From: Larix kaempferi
Lineage: Eukaryota; Streptophyta; Pinopsida; Pinales; Pinaceae
Direction of reading: 5' to 3'
DNA: 64,000 nucleotides
Assembly (NCBI GenBank): GCA_027924585.1
Contig: BSBM01000232.1
Location: 32,015,001 to 32,079,000, forward strand
Made by a program: the position numbers and the translations under genes. Shown here piece by piece: positions 55,788-64,000 of the stretch. Below the pieces are notes generated by a model. It did not search any database. It saw only the letters and a list, made by a program, of their open reading frames with translations, and was not told where the DNA came from. Within the stretch, counting starts at the first letter, position 1; each line of letters begins with the position of its first letter.

Positions 55788-58700
55788 TGTAACATCCCAA
55801 GAAAATCACAAAAATTTAAAATTTTTCAACATAACAGTAAATGCCTATTTTCATTGTGCCGATATTAATAATGTATGCAAGTTATACTTTTGTATTAAAA
55901 TCTCTACTAGTTTTTAAAATGCAAAGTTTGCGACTAAATGTTTTACATCTGCATTTTGATGATATTCAAACACAGCTGTACTTTTATACCTTCAATGTTT
56001 AAATGCGATGCTTGATGTCTTTGACTGTCCTTAACTAATGCACTTTCGTTGATGATGAAGGGGTCCTACAGACGCCCCGAGGCTTACTTAGCATTAGTGC
56101 TAAAGCATGTGAAATCATTCTTGTTGCAGTTTACAGGTAAGGTAATTTCATCATGTAATAGAAGGGTCCTAAACAAAATTATGTGCCTTCTACGTCTTAT
56201 TGCTTGAAAGTTGTTAAGTGATAAGTGTCCAAGGTGAAATTTTTCAATAGCCTAGTAGGTGAAATAATTATCTTACAAACAAAAGTTATGAATAAAATCT
56301 ATGTACCAACTGTCATTTAATTAGTCAAATGGGATCCGTGAATTTATGCTTTTATACACTTTTTATTGTAAAAGAAATGCTATCGATTTCAATTTGTGAG
56401 CAACAGTCTAAGCCTATATTGTAATGGCTAAAGCATTTTTAAGATATATGATGAGATGTAAACCTAGGAGATTCCTACAAGAAAAGAATCGTTCTATTCT
56501 AACAGTTATTTCAATTTACTATGTTCATTTATTAACATAAGATCCTTGTGCAATTTATCATATTATCCGTCTACCCTATTGCAATGTGCATAAAATATGA
56601 AACAATTCCTATACAATAATATACGTGATATATGGTGTGTGCACTTATTGCAATGTGTATGAAATATATTAAACAATTTCTTATATGATGAATTTATGTG
56701 ATATATGGTGTGTTCAATTAACGTGACCCTATGTGATACTATTGAAACCCTAGCAATACAACTATATGCACTAAACATACCATTTGATATTGTTTCAATC
56801 GTCGGATATCACGATTCACAATATATTTATGCATAGGAAATAAATGTGTAATGATAACGTTCATTAAACGTAACCTGCTGGCAGGTACTGGCATATCCTT
56901 GGCCATTTAATACTCACTACTACCGAGGCAGTGGAGTTCCACCGTGGATAGCATCGTGGCTAAGGCACGTGATGGTAATGTGGTAATCCCAGTCTTGTGA
57001 TGAGTTGTAAACATACTGGTTCGAGGTTTGACTGAGTTGGCTCCTTCGTGGTAGTAGTAATGATGTAACAATTAATACAGTAGGTTTGCTTGGTGATTGT
57101 GAAGCTGCCCCAGTGATCTCCTTTGTTGATCTGGCAGAGATTTGACGGTTGTAATTGAAACCCTACTTCTACTCCATTTATTGTGTTTAATGTCTATTGT
57201 TCCCTTGGAATTCGAAGGTAGTGGCTCTGGAAGAAGGCCGACAGGCCGAGAGCCTTCAGGGTTATGTTAGTGAGTTTTTCTTCGTTGATTACCAAGAATC
57301 GAACCTGTGATCAGTTGATAGCTTGGGAACTTAACCAGTCATGGAGATTCACTGTAACTGGTATTTTTAAATGCTTCAGGGTGATTGATAAGATGATCAG
57401 TTTTCTAAGCTGTTCGATGGTAGTGTCTCCAGGGTTGTTTAATAATGTCTATGTGTAACACTTCGTGTTTGAAGACTTAGGGTTGTTGAGAGTCTTTAAA
57501 AATTGGACTCTATGAGGATTACAGTCGCAGCTTGTTATTTCAGGGTAACAGACCAGTTTCTCCAGTAGTGAGTGTGGTCTTCGGTTTTTGTGGTTGCTCA
57601 GTATAAGGTATTGAGAGGGGTTTCCTCCTTCTTGGCATATGACAGCATAAGACATATTACAGTCACACAACTGGGCGTTCTTGTTTTATCTTTGAAGTTA
57701 AAGTTCTTCGTCTCCATTCCTATAGCTTCCATACTTCAAATGTAAAGCTGTCACCGTTATTGTATCAATACTAAGTCTTTATTTTAAATTATTTTAACCA
57801 CGTCTCAAATTATTACAGGTCCAATATTTTTTATGGTTGCTCAAGTCTCAGTTCTGGTAATGGCTGCTGCTATACAGACCGATAAGCCTCGGAGGTTACC
57901 TTGTACTCTGGTTAGATGGAAGTGATGGCCTTCTAGTGTGCATTCCGAGATCTTCGTGTTTATCTTTGATAAGTAGTATTTCGTCTATTTAGGGTTTGTA
58001 AAGAAAATGCATTAGCTTGGGGAGGATAGTACCTCGACCCAAAGGGCACGAATCCTAATGATTTTTTATTTGCAATGCACAAACCCTATCATTTTTTATT
58101 TATAACAGTCGTGGGGAATTGTTCTTATTCACAGACTTGGATAATGTAAAAATCATATGTTTTAATGAACAATGGTAGATGTTTGAAATCTATGGAAAGG
58201 GCTTTGGCCGGTGTGTAGTTTGTCGATTTTATAAGCACTGCGTTTCGTTCTAAATGAACTTTGGAAGTCAAGGTTTGACTATGTGTTTTAAAATGTATGA
58301 TTTCTCGTTTAAGATCTCGGCATCAAACTTGTATTTGTCACTTCTATTTTGAGTCGTTCTATTGTCAATGTAATAATCGGAAACTGGAGATGATACTGAG
58401 AATTTTGACTAGCTCGATCTATAGAAACGAATACAGTTTAAATGTTTAGTTTTATGGAAATAAACACATGGTTTGACGTTATGTTTAGGAACTGTTGAAA
58501 TGTTCGCCGTATGCCGAGAGTTGATAACATGGTTTATAGTTATATAATGAATTGGTAATTGCTTCGTTTCCTACTTTGGAATGATAATGTAAAGCTAGAT
58601 TTTCTAACTGTTTGTAATGTTTGAAGACATAACTCGATTCTGTCTGAAATGTAATGTATAAAAACCCTAGGTTTGAAATGTAAGACTCTATTGTATGACA

Positions 58701-60061
58701 AGAAGATTGTTTGCTATAATGAAATAATAAATAACATAGTAATAGATAATTCTATGCATGAAGAAATTTGTGCTTATTAACTGTGCACTGTTTTCAAAAG
58801 GGAAAATCATAATATGCTGTATGTTGAGATTTGAATCTGCAACTGCTATGATATAAACATATATATGTTTTAAATACTATAACATAGAAAAATAATTCAT
58901 ATACTTTTAGAAAGGGGAACTATTTATTTCTAGACAACTGATATTTATAGAATGAAGAAAACATTACTGTGAATTCTTAAAACAATTATCTGTACAGAAA
59001 ATGATAAGGAAAACATTGATACATGTATACATAGGAAATTAACAGTAAGCAGAAACTTAAGAAAATATAACATTTTTATCTTCTCATTCACATGGCTATT
59101 TTGCCTATCATTTATCTATCCAACTTAATTTGTCTCTGTACTAGAGTACGATGCAGATCCACTTGCATGGGGAAAAATGCAGAGAACTATTTTATTCAAT
59201 CAAAATCATTTCTATACAGAATCTTAAGTTACTCAAAAAATTGAAATAAATTTATAAAATAAAAACAGTAAAAGTATTTATACAACAGAACTTTAAATGC
59301 TTGAAATTAGAGAAAGATAATGGAACTTGTAATTGAAGATAGGGCCAACAAACACCTAAGGAGGCATGTTCCTCCCAACCTATTTAAGAAGAAGCAACCA
59401 ACTGCTTGTGAAACCCCGATCCCAATTATTGAACCACTAAGAAGATGGAATCTGTGTAGAAGCAAGGCACTCAATATTCCTTCAGCACTCAGCATCAAAC
59501 TCCTAAATTCAAAACATGCCTTCAACACTTAGCATCAAACTCCTGAAACTCAAAAGAGTATTGCAGACTCACAACATGATCAACAACTTAGCATATCCCC
59601 TCATCAAATCTCTTGGGTGCAAACATAGCAAAACCCCAAGGTAAATTTCCTCGTCAAGAAAAGTGATGAACCTCAGTTCATAATATGATGGCTATTGTAT
59701 AGACTACCTAGGTCTTTAGTGGCCAGTTTGGAATAAATGAGCCTCAAACTCCAGTCCCATCTTTGAGGGCACTATGACCACATTTCAAGGGAGTTGTCCC
59801 ATACCAACAACTAGTTAGTTGCATCATGATGCTGCCACTTGTCCATTGCTTTCTACCCCAGATTCCATTCCACCTAGTGGGTCAGTAACCACTCTTTCAA
59901 CAGTGCTCTTAGGTGTTTGTCTCCTATTTTATTTATTAAATAATAAAATATTGTGCAAATTACAGTCATCCTTGGACACCTTTCCAACATAAAACTTTAC
60001 AATAAAAGTTAACATAATGTTTCCAACATAAAATGTTCTTCAACAAAAAGGGTATGTTACA
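55788..60061 (-). repeat. Gypsy 3' LTR (4.27 kb)
   Basis: Ends are TGTAACATCCC (plus strand, 55788) and GGGTATGTTACA (to 60061), an imperfect inverted pair; the inner end adjoins the PPT. Very long for the superfamily, so a nested insertion is possible, but no internal target duplication was found. A 72 bp tandem repeat lies at about 56573-56718. No gene inside. Confidence 0.72.
56573..56718 (-). repeat. 72 bp tandem repeat in the Gypsy LTR
   Basis: Two units, each with TATTGCAATGTG, AAACAATT and GTGATATATGGTGTGT in the same order, starting near 56577 and 56648. Confidence 0.75.
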
Positions 60062-61294
60062 AACACCCCCACTTAAGCTCAACATCGTCCTCGATGTTGC
60101 TGATTCTTCATTAGGTTCCTCATGGAACAGAACTGGATATGCTGCCTGCATATTACTTTCTAGTTTCCAAGTAGCTTCATCAGGGCTAAGGTGCTTCCAT
60201 TGCACCTTTACCTGCCCTATGGTGCGATTCCGAAGCATAATTTCCCTCCTGTTGAGAATATAGTCCGGTTCCACCTGAAAATCTCCTTCGGGTTCCACCT
60301 GTATCTCATTCCAATTCAACACATGAGTAGCATCGTGCACATACTTCTTTAAAACATAAACGTGAAAAACATTGTGGATTTTTAAATTATATGGCAATGT
60401 CAATTGATATGCAATAGCTCCAATCCTTGATAGGATTTCGAATGGTCCACAATACCTTGGTGCTAGTTTAGCACAACTTCCAAGCTTCAAAGAACTTTTC
60501 TTGGGTTTTACCTTTATAAAAACATGGTCTCCTACCTGAAATTCTCTTTCAGTGCGTTTCAAATCTGCATAGCTTTTTTGCCGATCTTGGGCAACCTTTA
60601 AGTTACCTTGAACCTGTTTCACGGTTAGCTCCATCTTTTTCAATAAATCTGGTCCTAACATTAATCTGTCCATAGGATTGTCCAAAGAATTAGGAATACA
60701 ACATTTTCTTCCATACAAAATCTCAAATGGACTTAACTTAGCAGATGCTTGATAATGATTATTGTATGCAAATTCTGCTAAATGTAAGTAATCTTCCCAC
60801 TTAGATGACTGATCTTTAACATACAATCTTAACATGTTTTCTAAAATCTGATTTACCCTTTCTGTTTTACCATCAGTTTGTGGGTGGAAAGAAGTGCCGA
60901 AATTTAGTTTAGTATTTAATCCTTTAAACAGTGCTGTCCAAAAATTTCCGGTGAACTTAGAGTCCCGGTCAGAAATAATTACCTTTAGAATTCCGTGCAA
61001 GCGAAAAAATTGCTTCATGAATATATCTGCAATTTTAGAAGCTTTAAAAGTGGTTTTAACAGGAATAAAGTGAGCAGCCTTACTTAACTTGTCCACCACC
61101 ACCATTATGGAATCATTCTGTTTCTGATTTTTAGGCAAACCTGTAATATAGTCAATACTTATAATCTCCCATTTCCATTCTGGAATTGGTAAGGGCTGCA
61201 ATAGTCCAGCTGGATGTTGATGTTCAGCTTTAATAGTCTGACATTCAAAACATCTAGCTATGTATTCAGCCACTTCATTCTTCATGTTGGGCAA
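59966..61294 (-). pseudogene. Gypsy integrase with chromodomain
   Basis: Integrase zinc site H-x-x-x-x-x-G-H-P-G-Y lies in the preceding frame, with its C-F-E-C partner here. Catalytic residues are in place: IISIDYITGLP (D), I-I-S-D-R-D-S-K-F (D), G-K-T-E-R-V-N-Q (E, spaced as DDE integrases). The C-terminal part has K-L-A-P-R-Y-C-G-P-F-E-I and a chromodomain-like end (EPDYILNRREIMLRNRTIGQ, VKVQWKHLSPDEATWKLE), pointing to a chromovirus, perhaps Tekay-like. The frame runs through the PPT and ends inside the LTR at 59966. It is offset from the RNase H frame by an indel in a T8 run at about 61298-61305. Confidence 0.88.
60062..60074 (-). other. Gypsy polypurine tract
   Basis: AAGTGGGGGTGTT on the minus strand, immediately before the LTR start TGTAACATACCC. 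It is also translated as the pol codons S-G-G-V. Confidence 0.75.
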
Positions 61295-61893
61295 AAAAAA
61301 TCTTTTCTTAACATAGTTATCATTTTCTGATAACCAGGATGTCCTGAATAAGGACTCTTATGGACTTCATCCAAAATAAACAACTTAACTTTCGACATAT
61401 TAGGTACATAAATTCTGTTTTTATAAGTTAAGAATCCCTTTTCAGTAATACTGTAATCTGTTATTAAATTTGCAGATGAATTTTCAGCCACTTTAGCATG
61501 TAATTTTTGGTAATTTTCGTCTTGCTTAATTCCTTCTTCGATCTGGTTTTCCAGATTTGTCTTAAACATGCTGATTGCTGCCACAAATTTTATCTTGGCA
61601 TTTCTGCTCAAGGCATCAACAACTTTGTTTTCCTTCCTTTTGATGTGTTGAATCTCGAAATCATACTCGCTAAGGAAAGCTAGCCATCTAGCTTGCCTTG
61701 CGTTAAGATTCGTTTGATCCAATAAATACTTTAGGCCTTCATTATCTGTCATTAAAATAAATTTTCTTCCAATCAAGTGATGTCGCCACATTTTCAGCGC
61801 ATGTATCACGGCTGAAAACTCAAGATCATAAGTCGCATAATTCTTTTCATGAATTTTTAATTTTCTTGACTCAAAAGCAATGGCATGACCTTC
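61282..61893 (-). pseudogene. Gypsy RNase H and start of integrase
   Basis: In frame with the RT but separated from it by a TAG at 61896-61894, where the family has Gln (G-V-L-x-Q-E-G-H). Readable: HAIAFESRKLKIHEKNYATY (DLE follows), F-I-L-M-T-D-N-E-G-L-K-Y-L and IQHIKRKENKVVDALSRN, the RNase H blocks, then H-K-S-P-Y-S-G-H-P-G-Y of the integrase zinc finger. Confidence 0.85.
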
Positions 61894-63006
61894 CTAACTT
61901 AAGACCCCTCCAAGTCCATCGTTGCATGGATCAGTGCATACGAAGAAATCCTTATTGAGATCTGCAATATTTAAGATGGGTGCAATAGTTAATAATTCTT
62001 TTAACTTATTAAAGATTTCTTGACACTTTTGATCCCATACGAATTTCTTCCCTTTCTTCTGCAAAGAAGTGATGGGGTTAGCAATTCTAGAGAACCCTTC
62101 AATAAAATTTCTATAATAACCTGTTATTCCCATGAATGACCGTACATCAGTTACGTCTTTGGGAACATGCCATTTATTAATTGCTTTTATCTTATCGGGG
62201 TCAACAGAAATTTCGTCTTTAAAAATTATATGACCTAAATAATGTATTTTATCTTTATAAAAGTCACATTTACTGAACTTAGCATAAAGCTGATGTTCTC
62301 TAAGTACTTGCAAAATTATTTTTAAATGTTCATCATGCTCTTCTTTAGTTTTTGAGTAAATCAGAATATCATCAATGAATACCACTACAAACGAATCCAA
62401 ATATTTATGCAGAACGTTGTTCATTAAACACATGAACACTGCCAGTGCGTTGGTTAGCCCAAAGGGCATAACTACGAACTCGTAGTGTCCATAACGCATT
62501 CTGAATGCAGTTTTGAATATGTCCTTGTCCTTTATTCTGACCTGATGATACCCCGACCTTAAATCAATTTTAGTGAATATCTCTACTCCACGTACTTGAT
62601 CAAATAGATCATCTATGCGGGGTAAGGGATATCGGTTCTTAATTTTCATTTTATTAAGCTGATGGTAATCGATGCACAATCGCATGGGACCATCCTTCTT
62701 TTTAACAAAAATTACTGGTGCTCCCCAAGGAGACACACTAGGCCTTATGTAGATTTTATCTATTAATTCTTTCAGCTGAGATTTTAACTCATTTAATTTC
62801 AGAATATTCATACTGTAGGGAGCCTTCGAGTTTGGTACCGCACCGGGTACTAACTCAATGGTGAAATCAAGTTCCCTTTTCGGAGGTAATCCTGGAATTT
62901 CTTTCGGGAATACGTCAGAAAAGTCCCTAAGGATGGGAATATCCTCTAGTTTTAACTTGTCTTCTTTAGATGAGCACTTGTCATTAATAACATTAACAAC
63001 AAACAT
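61894..63006 (-). pseudogene. Gypsy reverse transcriptase
   Basis: 370 open codons holding all RT blocks: [69 protein letters not shown], catalytic F-I-D-D-I-L-I-Y-S (about 62370), and Y-L-G-H-I-I. The usual F-G-L-T-N-A-P-A-x-F reads N-A-L-A, a change next to a conserved Pro. In frame with the protease upstream (TGA at 63081-63079 between them). Confidence 0.9.
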
Positions 63007-63078
63007 TTTACAGCCCTTTCTGGCAGCTCTCTTTACTTGTAGAGCGGAAATCTGTCTTACTGAAATCTTCCTATGAAT

Positions 63079-63999
63079 TCATTTTACTGTTTCTATATTA
63101 CCTTCATTATTTAAATAGGTAAAAGATTTTTCATAACAATTTAATAAAACTCTATGCTGTTCAAACCAATCCATACCAATCAACAAGTCATATGACCCTA
63201 AGGGTAAAACATTCAGATTAATTTGTGTTTTCAACTGACTTATAAATACTTCACAATCCTTGACAAAATCTGTAACTTTTCTTTTTGTACCTGTTGCAAG
63301 CTGAACTAACCATGCATCATCAAATTTCTCTACTTTTAACTTGCAACGGTTTACTAAAGTAGGTGAAATATAACTTAGATTTGCACCCGGATCTATTAGA
63401 ATAGAAATAGATTCGTTTTGTATCATACCTCCAATTTCGACCATGGATGTTTGATGGTCAGCTTGACGATTTTCTAACGCTGCATTTATCCTCGGCATTT
63501 CTCTTGCGATATCTCCAATTGTAGGTTCTACTTGCATAGTGTGAATATTGTTGGCTGTCCTCTTGTTGCGTGGGCAATCTGCTCTCTTATGTGGTCCACC
63601 ACAGTCATAGCACTTCATAGGTCATTTATGCTCAACATACCTGTTGTTATTATTATTGTTATTGTTGTGATTATTATTGTTAGGTACGTTTCTTGCAGCA
63701 GTAAAGTTCTGAGATGCATTATTCCTGTAATTATTATGACTAGGAAAATTTATGTTATTAAACTTTTTCTTAAAACTTCCAGAATGATGATTAAAATTCT
63801 TCTTTTTATAATCAAACTGATTAGTCTTACTGCTCTTCCAGCCAATTGTTCCTTCTCTTTTTCTGTTTTGATCAAAACAGAAATTGGCTTTTCTCATGGC
63901 CTCTTCCAAAGTGGAAGGGTTATCATACTCGATACGGTCATTTATATTGAAAGGTAGACAACTGAGAAACCTTTGCACTTTAGGCTTTTCCTCGACCAT
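63079..63999 (-). pseudogene. Gypsy gag C-terminus, zinc knuckle and protease
   Basis: 63999-63622 is the end of gag: E-A-M-R-K-A-N-F-C-F-D-Q, then an Asn-rich spacer. After an in-frame TGA (63624-63622) comes the zinc knuckle C-Y-D-C-G-G-P-H-K-x4-C (about 63612) and the protease (I-L-I-D-P-G-A-N-L-S-Y-I-S at about 63390; the usual D-S-G-A is D-P-G-A). GMDWFEQHRVLLNCYEKSFT is the conserved end of this region. Gag continues beyond the window. Confidence 0.85.
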
Positions 64000-64000
64000 G

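Larger units (their letters stand above)
55788..64000 (-). mobile_element. Ty3/Gypsy chromovirus (3' two thirds)
   Basis: Minus strand; gag-protease-RT-RNase H-integrase order with a chromodomain-like C-terminus, then PPT and 3' LTR. The 5' LTR and the start of gag lie beyond the window. Three in-frame stops and one frameshift break the polyprotein. It is inserted in the leader of a Copia element at 55787. Confidence 0.88.

Noticed and set aside
59307-59532. Short ORFs on both strands in the Gypsy LTR
   Set aside because: Inside an LTR; no recognisable features.

Overview
The window reads as nuclear DNA of a seed plant with a large, repeat-dominated genome. A conifer or other gymnosperm is my best guess from the very long LTRs (2 to 4 kb), the multi-level nesting of retroelements and an intron that must exceed 27 kb. 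This is inference; nothing in the window identifies the species. No bacterial, organellar, CRISPR, rRNA or intact tRNA feature was seen.

One host gene is supported: the 5' end of a plant organellar DNA polymerase I gene (POLIA/POLIB type) on the minus strand. Exon 1 (about 29866-29754) carries a transit-peptide-like start. Exon 2 (28455-27828) ends at the conserved ...VDNVETAK...HACDTE block. The splice sites match in phase. No exon 3 is visible, so positions 1-27827 are most simply intron 2, filled with nested elements.

Layout from left to right. (a) 82-4657: long LTR (family A, copy 1), a tRNA-Asp-type PBS and a decayed gag. (b) 4655-10490: SINE-like segment and a minus-strand relic with an RNase H fold, cut by a 4.0 kb solo LTR (family A, copy 3, 6175-10193). 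(c) 10874-27305: a small hAT-like inverted-repeat element split by a Ty1/Copia element (11174-27023). The Copia element itself contains a solo LTR (family A, copy 2, 11484-14382) in its 5' LTR and a full-length L1-type LINE (19277-25665) with a 16-17 bp target duplication in its RNase H region. The LINE has an intact 1374-residue ORF2 that overlaps ORF1 in a UAAUG stop-start. (d) 27306-31215: the polymerase exons, a SINE in intron 1 and AT-rich upstream DNA. (e) 31218-34592: a decayed, 5'-truncated relative of the LINE on the minus strand. (f) 34593-36206: degenerate DNA, a 135 bp tandem duplication and a PPT/LTR start. (g) 36212-45277: a structurally complete but pol-less LTR element (LARD-like, minus strand) with PBS, PPT, LTR pair and near-perfect TSD, and a further solo LTR (36888-38772) in its 3' LTR. 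(h) 45283-54754: unassigned DNA, a 90 bp-period repeat array, and a long unrecognised coiled-coil pseudogene (49425-52535) with its own promoter and 5'UTR intron. (i) 54755-55787: 5' LTR and leader of a second Copia element, cut by (j) a Ty3/Gypsy chromovirus on the minus strand (55788 to beyond the window end) with a 4.27 kb LTR.

The most unusual signals are RNA-like structures shared by the three diverged family A LTRs. A tandem pair of hairpins lies 0.9-1.6 kb after the promoter, and a hairpin inside a CCUUGG/CCAAGG closing stem lies about 65-75 nt before the LTR end. In both, the paired bases differ between copies but stay complementary.
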